Of a stretch of DNA of 64,000 nucleotides, positions 49,026 to 59,994 are shown piece after piece. This DNA is from Euclidia mi. Lineage: Eukaryota; Arthropoda; Insecta; Lepidoptera; Erebidae. How positions within the stretch are numbered: the stretch's first letter is position 1; each line of letters starts with the position of its first letter. The notes beneath the pieces were generated by a model, which did not search any database, was not told the origin of the DNA, and was given only the letters and a program-made list of their open reading frames with translations. The stretch spans positions 61,321,183 through 61,385,182 of the forward strand of contig OX123182.2 in assembly GCA_944739405.2 (NCBI GenBank). Direction: 5' to 3'. The position numbers were made by a program, and so were the translations under genes.

Positions 49026-49654
49026 CTAAATTATGATGGATTAATCACACTCATACACAAAACAAAATAAGTCGTGCTTCTCACAGAAATATTTAGCAGG
49101 ATAACAGAAATAAAACCTATTTTCTAACTTATAAAAAAAAGTTTTTAAATTCATTTCTTTTTGAAGTCGATTTAATTTTTTAAATTGTTTTTTATTTCCT
49201 CATTATAAGTTATAATTATATAGACTGGAATACCTAAATATAACATAGTTTAGAAGTTTTCCCTTAGACTGTTAGTTCGCATCAATAAGAAACACCGTCA
49301 CACTTACACAAATTAAACCATATCTTGAAAGCCACTGAATCGAATTTGATGAAACTTGCTCTGTTCCCTAAGTAGCTTTTTTATAATATTAAAATATGCT
49401 GTGGAGCAGCACGGGTCCTCTAGTTAACATTAAGTTAAAATTATTTATGTGTTATTATAATTTGCTTTGTGAGCATTATGCTAAATTAGTTATGCCTTAT
49501 CATTCGTCGTATCTTCTAGAGAAATCCATGTGTTTCTGACAATATATTAAACAGGAAGCTATAAAACAGCGGTGGAACTGCCCCTTAGCGCTGGCTAGAC
49601 GGGCACGTATAATATATGTTTTGGTGTAATGTCGGGTTTACCCGCTCTTTAAAA
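49026..49654. other. No gene seen
   Basis: AT-rich, with a possible MITE-like remnant 'agcacgggtcctctagttaac' near 49415. Confidence 0.35.
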
Positions 49655-49754
49655 ATACACTATTTTCTTCCTCCTTAGTCGCTTCTAATGACACTCAAAG
49701 GCTAAAGGGAATGCTATACTTCGTATTCTTAATCCATCACTACACGGAGAAAGA
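49655..49754 (-). repeat. Fragment of short retroposon (GTGTGGTGACGG family)
   Basis: The 5' third only: TCTTCCTCCTTAGTCGCTTC... CGTATTCTTAATCCATCACTACACGG, diverged. Confidence 0.5.
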
Positions 49755-50094
49755 GTAATAAAATTGAATTTATAATCGATGTTTTTTGAGTTTACTTTGT
49801 AAGTTTTAAAATTTATCAATACCTACTACTAGTACAATAATGTATAATTGAAAAGATGTAATTATCAGTTTTGCTACAAACTGCTACTACCACTGAATAC
49901 TGGAAGAATCCAAATTATCGCCATTTAACTTGATCTCAAGCCCTTAGTATCATGCACCTAGCAAAACCTTTTAATAGCTTTACCGTATATTTTACAGCTA
50001 TCTTGAATAACCTATCAACATAGATTGTGTTGGCTGCAACTAGGCTCTGCCAGGCCATAATCAGGTATATAGGAGTTGAGTATTGAGTTTTTAT

Positions 50095-50270
50095 TTCTAT
50101 GTATTAGGCGGCAAACGAGCAGACAGGTTACCTGATGTTAAGCGATTACCGCCACTCGTTGGTACAAGCAACATCACAGGAGTCACGAGTGCATTGCCGC
50201 CCTTTGGGATGGGAAATGAAATATAGGAATTTCTTTTTCATCCCCAAGAAGGAGGAGCGAGATCAGCGAG
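50095..50270 (+). repeat. Common lepidopteran repeat (GGCAAACGAGCAGAC)
   Basis: Core 'gcggcaaacgagcagacaggttacctgatgttaagcgattaccgccac', a motif I recognise as a high-copy lepidopteran repeat, continuing through 'gtgcattgccgccctttg'. Class uncertain. Confidence 0.6.
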
Positions 50271-50783
50271 AGAGAGAAAAGGATTTCTTTGTTTTATTCA
50301 AATTTCAAAAATTATCTTTTATTTAAGAAGTGTTTTAGAGATGCATTAAGTACTCTCCGTCAATGACCATTTCGGTATATTAAATTACCTGCAATTTTGT
50401 AATGACTGGATTTCTTTTATAAATAAATACATATTTTCAAAGGTTGCTAAAAATAATAAAACCACCATGATGAATAAAAGTATCTCCAAAATTATATCCT
50501 TTAATATTTCTGTGTTATTTACAATTTGCATTTTATTTGTTAAAATCAATACATAAAAGTTACAACTAAATTGATCTATAGGTACATAATTATAATGAAA
50601 TAAAGTCCCTCGGACTGTTTAGTTTCTATGAACGCGATAAACTCAAAAACCAAAGAAACCAATTTGTATGGTTTTACTAATAGATTGTAGGTATGATTTC
50701 CGAGTAAAGCTTGGGTGTATAATTCACGCAGGCGGAGCCGTAGGCGAAGGCTAGTTAAACATAAATTCAATAACAATATTATT
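50271..50783. other. Downstream flank of fucosyltransferase B
   Basis: Holds a Helitron 3' remnant (ggcgaaggctagttaa, about 50742) just past the stop of gene B. A minus-strand AATAAA (plus TTTATT, about 50533) may serve gene B polyadenylation (inference). Confidence 0.4.
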
Positions 50784-53065
50784 CTACACATTATTTTTGC
50801 GACACGAGAATGCAGGATCAAGAAAACGTCTGATTTCTTTCTCGTCATATATTTTTCGTCCCTCATCATTATAGTTCAATCCTTCACAAAGGCGACATAA
50901 GTAAGTTGACCTGCTGCTAAAATACCCATGTTCATTGATGGCTGCAAAATGATTCCTCCATTGGTGAAAAGATAACAGTGAATCCTCGTTCTCACTTAAA
51001 TATATAATATACTTAGCGAGCTTTTCTATTTCTTTGTCATTATTGAACGTAGAAACATGTAAAAAAGAGTGTGGTGGTAGTAAACGATTACAATCGTTTA
51101 AAGAAGGTCCCATAATAACAGGTATTGCCCCTTTCACGTACGCATTGTACCATAACTTCTCCGTTATGTATTCTTTACAGTCAGAGTTTTCTAAGGCTAA
51201 ATAGAATAAGTAATTGGATATGGGGTCGCACTCCTTTCTAAAATGTCCTGGACAGCTGAAACATTTTATAACATAAATAATAAAAACTTACGCTTATGTT
51301 TATGCGAATCTAATAATACTTTTAGTCGCAATACAAGATGTTTAATTGCATCGCAGCCACGCGCGTCTGTGGCATTAGATAATTGACATGAAAAGTCATA
51401 CATTTCTACTTATAGCGTGACTGGTCACGCCTATAACTAACGACAACTCTAGGGTCATAGTTAGTAATGGGCCAGCAAAGTTGAGCAACGCTTGCACAGG
51501 TCACCACTAAGATAAGTTACCGCATGTGGCATTTACTTCAGAGCCCTATCGTGCTTTGGATGCACGTAAAGCTATCGATCCCAGTTCCTTTCTAAAGACA
51601 AGAATAATTAGGCCTTATCGGAGGACTTTTGGCGGTCTAAAAACTTTGACACCAGAACTGGCATGGCCATTTTCATGACCATTGTCAGAGTATGACACAA
51701 TCTTAATGCACAAACGCGCGGCTGCGATCGGCCGCGATGCTGGGAAACACATCTTTGAAGTCATCATAAAAATAGAATAAAGCATCTTCTCCAGTGATAA
51801 AATTTAATCGACCTAAATAAATAGTTTTCAAAGAAAACTTACAGGAATCTTAAGGATTTGTTTCCTGAGCATCCACCGATCATGTCAACAGGAACGTGTT
51901 TTCTTAATTTATTTACGAGAGTCAGTCTGAATCTTATGCAGTTCGACATCAATACTGTAGCAAGTACGTCACGTCTCTTTCTGTTCCAGTTTGGAATGAT
52001 TTCTGTTAAAACGCTTGTATCTGTAGTTTTGAATACAGGTTCCTCAAGAGGCACAGTGCGTCCATAAATTTTAGGTATATCGGCATCGGTCCTGAAATGA
52101 ACCGTGAGTTTGATTAGTACAAAAAATCTACGGCTATATTTTTAGATTGCGATAATTATCAAAGAAACAAGTGAAGGAAATAGTCAAGTAACAATAGTAT
52201 TCTAGGACATCTACCACACGGTCATCTGACCACACACTTAGCAGAACTTTTATATTACATAATATAGATAATTAAGATCATTTTCACTTAGACACAGAAA
52301 AAAAATTGTGCTCATGTCGTTTATAAAGAAAGAAAGAAAGAAAACTCATTTATTCAGTTTATGTGTAGATACATGTTTTCTGTAATAATATTTTTTGATA
52401 TCAAAAGTAATATTGTTACGACCATCCAAATGAACCGTGACCTCTGCGACCACATCCTTTGCAAGTCAGTCGAAACTTCGGCAAAACAGAGATATTTTTA
52501 CTTTAGATATCTCAGATAACGCAATAAAGAACCGCTACATGAACTTATGACGTGTGGTGACGGATTAAGAATACGGAATGTCACCACCCCATATCATCCC
52601 ATGGGTGTCGTAAGAGCCGACACAGGGAGCATAATTATGCAGAGAACAGCACTGTAAGAGAAGGAAAACTTAATACAAACCCTATACAAACCCGTTTGGC
52701 CAGCGTCGTATAGTAGGCCAATTCCTCCTTTCAAAGGAGAGGCCTAGTCCAGCAGTGGACTGTTAAAGGCTGATGGTGATGACATGAACTTATGTATATT
52801 ATCTAATTACTTGTACCTGTAAGTCATAGACCAGTTGAATACATTCACTAATTCTTTCAAATTTACTCTTCTCCCAGTTAAAGCGAAAGCATTAAATGGC
52901 GATTCGTCGTTCATAAATATCCACCTCTGTTTGGGGTCTCTGTTTTTCACTTTAGGAAAGATGCCACGATGCAAGTGCACAAGCACTGCATCAGCTGAAG
53001 CCAACATACTATCCTTTCCAGTAAAATTGCAGTTGTTCACGCTACAACCTTGCAAGACATTGTGT
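50784..53065 (-). CDS. Alpha-1,3-fucosyltransferase (GT10), gene B, three 3' exons
   Basis: Paralogue of gene A with the same activity class (GDP-fucose dependent, Golgi lumen). Exons on the minus strand are 53065-52817, 52091-51843 and 51255-50784 (stop). Splice signals are CGCAG/A, AG/GTACAAG, TTCAG/G, CT/GTAAGT and TTCAG/C. Lengths 249, 249 and 472 match gene A (249, 252, 475) and phases are identical; the frame is intact, about 322 residues. Motifs: NWSMTYR at the first junction, DIPKIYGR, YLALENSDCKEY, MGPSLNDCNRLLPP, SFHQWRNHF and the CRLC pair. By eye about two thirds of the last exon is identical to gene A. Intron 1 carries a retroposon and intron 2 a 5S-like repeat. N-terminal exons are upstream; see 58063. 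Confidence 0.9.
51410..51660 (+). repeat. 5S-like short repeat, copy 2, in intron 2 of gene B
   Basis: Contains 'gcaacgcttgcacaggtcaccact' and downstream 'gcacgtaaagct', 'ggccttatcgg', 'ggcggtct', paralleling 36590-36760. Confidence 0.4.
52550..52781 (+). mobile_element. Short retroposon (GTGTGGTGACGG family) in intron 1 of gene B
   Basis: Complete copy from CGTGTGGTGACGGATTAAG to GGCTGATGGTGATG, flanked by the perfect 13-bp duplication ACATGAACTTATG (52537-52549, 52782-52794). This shows the family moves by target-primed reverse transcription. It is antisense to the gene. Confidence 0.85.
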
Positions 53066-54290
53066 CTGCGAAAAATAAATATTTACGAATAAAGAATATA
53101 ACAGGGTTAAGAATAATCTATACGTATAATAAAATGGTAGGAAAGTCAAAACTGTACATTGAATATTTTCAGTTTGGGAGGTCCCTTACGTATGACGAGA
53201 TGCCTTCATATAACACGTACGACAAGCAAAAGGGTGTATTTAACCGACGTTGACGAGGAGGTGAAGTTTCAAGGACACCGCATTTTGTAGAGTTTATATC
53301 GTACACACAAATAATGTCGAATGCTATTTTCTGCGGTTGTTACTTCACAAAGTCCGAGGCCTAACGTCTTTCCCCTTTCTGAGGACATTTGATGGCGTGG
53401 AGTATCCCACTTACCGCACAGCCTGCGTAGTACGTCACTTTCTCGACGGCGACCAATACTGGGATGACACCCTCGCGGAGGCGAGCGTCAGTGATAGTCC
53501 CAGCCGCATGCGTCATCTGTTTGACGTCATCTTGGTGTTTTGTGGAGTCGCGAACCCGGTAGCTTTCTAGGAGAATTATCCCCATCATCTGTCTAAAGAT
53601 TTTCTACGAGCTTTGAGGCGTGCTACTGGAGAAGAAGTCGAAGTAACTGATGAACGCGTGCTGAACACCTGTCTCAGTTCACTTCAAGACGTGGTCATTT
53701 CTATCAGCGGAAATCCACTGGTCAAATATTTGTTACCAGCTTCCCAATCATCACCGCATCAAGATCGTGAAAATTGGGAGTGTAATGCTGAGACAATTTG
53801 AAATGACCACCTCACGAATTTTATGACACCGTCCTTGAAAGCGTTGGGCAAAGCCAGGTTAAAATGTTTTTCTTGGATGCACCTGGTGGAACAGGAAAAA
53901 CATTTGTTACTACTGGCATACTTGCAGAGGTCAGGAGGCAAGGCAAAATTGTCATTGCTGTAGCGTCGCCGGCAATCGCTGCCACACTGCTTCCGGGTGG
54001 CAAGACAGCACATACCATGTTTAAATTTCCCATCGATTTAGAGAGCGCCGTAACACCCGTTTGTGGTGTGTCACGTAACAGTGATAAGGGACACGTGCTG
54101 AAGGATTGCTCTCTGATCCTATGGGATGAGCGTACGATGGCCAATAGGAAGGCAGTTGAGGCCATGGACAGAACCCTGCAGGACATCCGCAGGAACGAGC
54201 ATTTAATGGGTGGTCACAGTTCTGTTCAGTGACGATTCCCGACAAACGCTTCCCGTGGTGACGCGGTGATCGAGGGCTGACGAGGTGAGT

Positions 54291-54533
54291 TATCATCATC
54301 ATCATCATCAGCCTTTAACAGTCCACTGCTGGACTAGGCCTCTCCTTTGAAAGGAGGAATCGGCCTACTATACCACGCTGGCCAAACGGGTTGTTATAGG
54401 GTTTGTATCAAGTTTTCCTTCTCTTAAAGTGCTGTTCTCTGCATAATATGCTCCCTCTGTCGGCCCCTACGACACCCATGGGATGATATAGGGTGGTGAC
54501 ATTCCGTATTCTTAATCCGTCACCACACGGATA
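54291..54533 (-). mobile_element. Short retroposon (GTGTGGTGACGG family) inside helicase
   Basis: From (ATC)n through GTCCACTGCTGGACTAGG to CCGTCACCACACGG, flanked by AGGTGAGT (54283-54290, 54534-54541). Removing it rejoins the helicase reading from RADE to ASLKLSLLWS, so it came after the Helitron. Confidence 0.8.
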
Positions 54534-54828
54534 AGGTGAGTGCTTCGTTGAAATTATCTTTGTTGTGGTCACGAGTTCGTATGATGCGCTTGACCATTAA
54601 TTATGAGAGCTCAGCTTGGCGTCAATGCACGTGCTCAACAATTCTAAGATGTCTTTCTAAGTCTTGTCGAAGTCACTCTACCAGAGGAGAGAGGTGGACA
54701 GGTGGTGCTTCCAGAGTCTCTCAGTAGAGTTGTATCCAGCTTAGAACCAGCCTATTTTGACGCCCAAAAATGATCTGGCTGTAGCAATTGACGAATGCAT
54801 ACTCTCGGAAATTGAGGGGAATGAAGTG

Positions 54829-54902
54829 GGCGTTTTCTTGCTCGGCGACAGTGTTTATAGAGGTGTACCTCTATAAATACTGTCGTCGAGCAAGAAAACG
54901 CC
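54829..54902. repeat. Inverted duplication, 36-bp arms, 2-base loop
   Basis: Arms 54829-54864 and 54867-54902 pair with two G/T-type mismatches. The right arm reads on into helicase code; the left arm is its inverted copy. Confidence 0.95.
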
Positions 54903-55620
54903 ACACATTATCCCGTGGAATTTCTGAACTCCCTGTCAGCAAGTGAACTTCCAGCGCATACCATCAAGCTGAAGGTCGGTGTCCCGATTATGCTTCTTCG
55001 GAACCTATCTTCTCCGAAGTTGTGTAACGTGAGCCGCCTGAAAGACATCTCGCTCCACAGACACACCATTTAGACGGAAATTCTTACGGGTTGTGGCGTC
55101 GGCGAGGCAGTATTTATACCACGCATTCCTCTCATACCTCATAAGTGAGTGTTTGCTTCGCGATGAGCACCAAAAAGTCGCAGAGGCAGACACTGAGGGC
55201 AGCGGGTGTCCTGTACGTCGCTTTCTTCCGCGTCACCAGTCCTGACTCTCTTTACATTTTGGCTGCGGAGAGCCAAACCACTAATGTTGTGTATCGAGAA
55301 GTCCTATAAGTATGTATTTTACCCTATAATGTATTCCTTATTTTCTCCATCTGCTTCAGTCACAACTTATGACTTAATTCAGCAGAATCACCATAAAGTC
55401 ATTTATTCAAAGCAGGCTGAAAATCAGCACTTTTTGAAGGTCAATTTTACAAAAGACAGTCTCCCTCTGTTATTACACTTTCTGCAGGTATGAAATATAA
55501 AGAAGAAACGGGTAAATAAATGTTATTTTAAAAGGTATAATGGTAGGTATTTATTTAATAGTTAGGTGCTGTATAGCGTTCACGCAGACGACGTCGCGGG
55601 CAGCAGCTAGTAATTATAAT

Positions 55621-55836
55621 AATCAAGTAGCCAGAATTATTCACCAGCAACTTGCTCTAAAGTACAAACTTATAGACATAGAGGTACCGGTACATACTAC
55701 AGGTATATAGCAGAGCACATTCCCAAAAATGGTCATGCCTCATTGTACTGGGATCGATCTATCATCACGGATAGGGCTGTTGTAGCCAGCAAGCCTGATA
55801 TCGTGTTGATAGATCGATCAGAGTGCCTCGCAATAA
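55621..55836 (+). pseudogene. Fragment of a LINE C-terminal region, left part
   Basis: Frames NQVARIIHQQLALKYKLIDIEV and, after a shift, YWDRSIITDRAVVASKPDIV then LIDRSE. This resembles C-terminal regions of lepidopteran LINE polyproteins. It is interrupted by the MITE at 55837-56357 and resumes at 56358. Confidence 0.7.
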
Positions 55837-56357
55837 TAGGCTTGTATCCACTAAGAATAAATCGGTTTGATTGTAGTATCTATAGATTCATTATGATTTT
55901 AAGATGTCAATAAAGTTTACCTATTATTTATTATAAAAAGGTAAGATTAATGTTATTTTTAGGATTCTAAAACTAAAAATAATGTATTTATTCTTGTGAC
56001 AGTGAACACCAATCAGAGAGCATTACGTCAAACAGTACGTCCGCCATTCATGTTGTTGACGTTTTAGTTGTAAATACAACTAAAACTTCAAACTTTCTAA
56101 CTGTCAAATCCAATATAACAAAATAAAAGTGGGTACATCAGACCAGACTTCATTCACGGTTTGTTTTGTTTTTGACTTTGTGATATCACTCAACCGCCAT
56201 GATAGTTTACAGCGTTTTCGTGTCCAATTCAAAAAGGTTTTCAAAAGCCGTAATTAGTAATGTTGCTGATCGATTTCTAAAGAAAAATCTGGTATTTCAG
56301 TTTAATATCTAATAAAGGAACCGATCAATCGCTAATTACATTTAAGGACACAAGCCT
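55837..56357. mobile_element. 521-bp TIR element (MITE) inside LINE fragment
   Basis: Ends AGGCTTGTATCC and, inverted, AGGCTTGTGTCC, with flanking AT at both sides. Removing it with one AT restores the LINE frame exactly across the junction. An internal inverted pair (ctgatcgatttc / gaaccgatcaatcg, aattag / ctaatta) lies near the right end. It has no coding capacity. Confidence 0.75.
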
Positions 56358-56438
56358 ATTGTTGATGTCTCTATTCCTGATGACGAGAATCTCGTGAAAG
56401 CGGCTCAGCAGGCTGAATCTTGTGGATTTTGGTAATTG
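56358..56438 (+). pseudogene. LINE C-terminal fragment, right part
   Basis: Continues the frame of 55621-55836 as VDVSIPDDENLVKAAQQAESC, ending at a stop near 56431. Confidence 0.7.
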
Positions 56439-56456
56439 TGACAAAGATTTTTTTTA

Positions 56457-56890
56457 CGTGTTCCTCATGTACCTGTGTGTCGGAGGGTCGGGAATCGCCG
56501 AAGCATTCGCCGCTAGCCCCGACGGGTATTGGCCCGCCAGATGGTCAGACCAGGATAGGGAGGACGGCAACCTGGCAACACCGCATCTCCTCTTCCTCAG
56601 CGGCCCACCGCGACTCAACAATGGTGCGCCCCTATTTGGTCGCAGGAGATAGGGCGCGCGGCAACGCAACACCGACATGCCTCTCCTCCCGCGACAGTGC
56701 CCGACTGCGAGGGACAGACAGAACTGACCCCGCACCTGCACCTTTGAACGCATCCTGCGCAGGCCCCTCCAAGCCCATGCGGAGCGTCCACTCCCGGGAT
56801 CTCTCTTAGCTTCACCGCGGGTGTCCTAGCCACGGTTACTGAGACCCCCTCTCCCACCACGACAAGATGGAGATCCCACGGGGAGGGTGA
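56457..56890 (-). repeat. GC-rich retroposon, truncated copy
   Basis: Matches 27561-28162 over most of its length but lacks the GAGTCCC...CAAAA 3' end and has an internal deletion near 56545. Confidence 0.7.
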
Positions 56891-58062
56891 TGAAGTGCCT
56901 GTCTCTGGAGCCCTAACCATTGGCCCTGTGCCCGATGGTGGTGGGATCCCATGGTTATTTTAATATTTTAAAATGTATTTTGTTTGTAAATTATAATTTA
57001 AAAATGTTATTTGAAAAACAAAAAAAACACATTAGAATAATGTGTCTAATTTGAATTGATCAACTATTGCTGCTTTGCGAAGCTGCGTTCAAAAATTCAC
57101 AGTTAATTGTGATCAGACTAAACATTTCTTGCAATCAAAATATTTTTAACCCTCTGCTTTTAAATCTCTAAGGGTATAAATACATAAAGCTAATATGCTG
57201 CGTTTTCTCATTAATTAATGAAATTTATATATGAATTTGAATAGCCTGAACATAATTATTTCGTTTAAATAATGGACGCAGATCCTAAGTGTAATTCGAA
57301 CAAGAATGTGTCTACGTGTCTCAGTTTCTCTTTTTTTAATTACATACATAATTTAAAAAGATTTCGTCTAATCAATTCACTTGCCTATAGTATTAATAGT
57401 TCTGTAGTGCCACGTACCCAGGTGTCTTGTAATTTTTAAAGTATATGGAGAAGGTTTTATTCTGCGGCACGACGAATGTATTAAATTTAAACAGTCGTGC
57501 CCCTAGGATGGAAGTTTTCAAATTCTGAAAAATATTAGAGGTTTATTTTTTAAATTGACATACTTATGCACTAGTTAAACCATTTCGTTTTATAAAGCGG
57601 CTAGGCTATTAATTGAAAGGCTGATTAAGCTAGTCGACTGCAACATAATTATATACATTTTGAATGGTGTAAACTCTTAGGAATGTTACCCAAACTAGAT
57701 TCAGTCTTTTGTCAGTCTCTCGTTAATGGTGTACCTATATAAATGAATGGTATAATCATAAGTATGTCATGATTATAAGTTCTTACAGCAGATCAAGTAA
57801 AAAAATTGATTCAGCACGACCTGTAGTGCTCATGAAACCAAAAAAAGGAGGACCTCAGATAAAACGCGCACTAACACAAGTAAAATACACTGTAAATAAA
57901 AAAATGTGAGTCTTCTGAGCCCACTGTTTATTAATATTGTCTTCCTTTTCTTTGGCTTTACTTGTAATACATACAGCGTTATTTAGTCTATCTACAGACG
58001 TACGTATACGTGTTATTAGGTACAGTACCTTACAGTTATATTAATAAGCAAGCGTACGTTAC
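56891..58062. other. Sequence upstream of gene B; no secure exon
   Basis: Searched for the missing middle exon of the fucosyltransferase and found none. A plus-strand frame at about 57785-57908 (PVVLMKPKKGGPQIKRALTQ) sits after a TTCTTACAG acceptor-like site and ends at TGA; it is not assignable. Confidence 0.35.
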
Positions 58063-58262
58063 CTCACGACCTGCCAGGTAATTGTTGACAATCGCAAAAT
58101 GTGTCCTTCGAGCTTGTTCCTCTCTCGTTTGTCTTAAATTATCTACCATTCCTTTGAATTCATTATTATACGCAAATAGTGTTGTGGTAAAAAGTAAGAC
58201 TTCCAAGAAAACAATAAGAAAGCACAGCGTTTCAGTATTCACTAAACAAGTACACCTCATTT
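58063..58262 (-). CDS. Possible signal-anchor exon of fucosyltransferase B
   Basis: The frame starts at ATG 58260 (MRCTCLVNTETL), followed by one hydrophobic segment (CFLIVFLEVLLFTTTLFAY) and a polar stretch ending NNYLAGRE. It is 66 codons bounded by GAG/GTAACG, with TTTGCTTTAG just before the ATG that would serve as an acceptor. That is a short cytosolic tail, one membrane span and a stem, the N-terminal plan of Golgi type II glycosyltransferases, on the right strand and in the right place for gene B. It ends in phase 0 whereas the next known exon begins in phase 2, so at least one more exon is required and was not found. It could belong to another membrane protein. Confidence 0.4.
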
Positions 58263-59130
58263 CTAAAGCAAAATAGTAATCGGTAAATACATAATAAAAT
58301 TATAGTACCTGTATACGCCTTTGTATACAGAGTGATTTGTAATTGCTCGTATTCCCTTTGGGGGTGACTCTAGGGCCATAATGGAGTAATTTTACCCCTT
58401 ACATAAGGTGGTCCGAAACACATATGATATAGAAACACATAATAATAATATTGTTCTGATCGGGAGATTGGACACAGAATCAACAGTTTAAAGTATTTTC
58501 AAGGTACCTACGTTATTTTTACCCGAACCCTTACTATTCGCATTCGCTTACAGAATCACTGAAACACCAAAGCAGTAAAATTATGCCCAAATCACAACTG
58601 CATTATTATGTTTTTAAATATAATAACGTATGTAGGTATGTATGTATATGTTCATAATTAAATATAAGCACTATTTCACAAATATGTTTTCTACATTGAC
58701 GTGTGGGAACTCTATTGAATACTAGGAAGAAAGCAATGTAAACAATACTGTCATGAAGAACTGTTGATGTTTATAACGCCACTGTTTATAAACAGTAGGT
58801 AGTAGTTTCAAAATATTATTTGAACTCAACTGTGCGGATTCTCACAATGAATGAATCAGCACTTGTGAAAATGAGAAGGTAAAAAAAAATATCCAACCAA
58901 AATATTAGTTTTTAAGACATTACATTAAATTACATTGTCTACATGACCACCGTCTTTGCCTACGATATAGTTAAGAGACCCTACTCTATCTGTAATAGTG
59001 CCAGAGGACCTAAAGATCTACGATATAAAATAAAAAAATATAAAAAAGGAAATACCACTGTTGGGTTAATCTGTATAATATATTTCTTATATTACTGGCT
59101 TCTATACCTGGTGACCTGTGAAAGCGTTTA
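58263..59130. other. No gene seen
   Basis: AT-rich, short microsatellite-like (TATG) at 58632. Confidence 0.4.
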
Positions 59131-59134
59131 AATT

Positions 59135-59292
59135 CTTGTATTACTGACTGACTGACATAAAACGCACTGCTAAACCTATGCGACGCAAAAAGCTGAAATT
59201 GAACATGTGTGTGCCTTGGATACTGTAGAGTGTATAGGTGCACTAAGAAGGGATTGCCCGAAATTCCGACGGAATCGGGAAGAAACGGTTTG
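59135..59292 (+). repeat. Dispersed repeat (TTACTGACTGACTGAC family)
   Basis: Diverged plus-strand copy of the unit at 33965-34150. Confidence 0.55.
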
Positions 59293-59802
59293 CAGTACAG
59301 TGCGTAGCAATGAGCGCGCAACCACACCCCCCGCAAAAACAAAAACGCGGGGCTGTTGACAGCGAGACGAGCGGAAGGGGGAGCGGCGGTGTGCGTGTTC
59401 CACAGCGTAGCGTAATGCAGTTAGTCAATTGTGTTCGAGTGTATCTGGACTATGTTTTCGTCAAATGATAGTTAATTGGTAGGTCGGAAAATTATGTTTC
59501 TACAAAGTGCGTACGTACTTTCTTAAAAATTAAAAAATAATTATAAGGCAGGTATTTATTATCAATAAATATTAGACGTATTTTTTCAGTTGTTATGTAA
59601 ACAAAAATGACCCCAATACAACGCGTATTCAGTGACGTTACAATCCCCTGCTCTTGAGCTGAACGAACCTTCGAAATTTACGACTTTACCAGCATGACTA
59701 CAAAATGAAAAATATTTCTTTTTTACACCTATATATAAAACTTGACCTGATCTTCTACCAATGATTGCAGCGGCAACAGAAAAGGTTAGATAATTCATGC
59801 TC
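59293..59802. other. No gene seen
   Basis: Includes a GC-rich patch (59320-59410) with overlapping antisense frames of no recognisable content. Confidence 0.35.
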
Positions 59803-59868
59803 TGTCTGCATATACATCGATAAGGACACAGATACCCATCTGTGTCCCTATCGATGTATATGCAGACA
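59803..59868. repeat. Inverted repeat, 31-bp arms, 4-base loop
   Basis: Arms 59803-59833 (starting TGTCTGCATATACATCGAT) and 59838-59868 with one mismatch, loop ACCC. Confidence 0.95.
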
Positions 59869-59994
59869 CGACAGGAAGGGCTAGTTTAAAGCTTGATCCA
59901 AACTTGTGGGATCGCACCTCTTGTCCTTCGGCTGCCATCATGAAAAGAGTGCGGGCGCGGAAGGTTTATCTTATTTTTCTGGTAAACTATTGAT

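Larger units (their letters stand above)
53150..55610 (+). pseudogene. Autonomous Helitron remnant with PIF1-type helicase
   Basis: Scattered plus-strand frames follow the order of a Helitron helicase: YDEMPSYNTYDKQKG (about 53200), LHKVRGLTSFPFLRT and YWDDTLAEAS (53340-53490). Walker A in APGGTGKTF (53882) follows, then Walker B region LILWDE (about 54115), DSRQTLPVV (54233), LTINYESS, PVEFLNSLSASELPAHTIKLKVG (about 54915) and FRVTSPDSLYILAA to a stop near 55310. Frame changes, a retroposon (54291-54533) and a 36-bp inverted duplication break it. The 3' end is GCGGGCAGCAGCTAG at 55610 followed by T, a proper Helitron terminus. The Rep domain and 5' end are not found. It lies upstream of gene B, perhaps in its intron. 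Confidence 0.8.

Noticed and set aside
48652..49070. Hydrophobic proteins on both strands
   Set aside because: Translation of a degenerate simple repeat.
57910..57960. Middle exon of fucosyltransferase B (acceptor TTTTTTATTTACAG on minus strand)
   Set aside because: The frame in the required phase hits a stop after about 19 codons with no usable donor and no GT10 motif.
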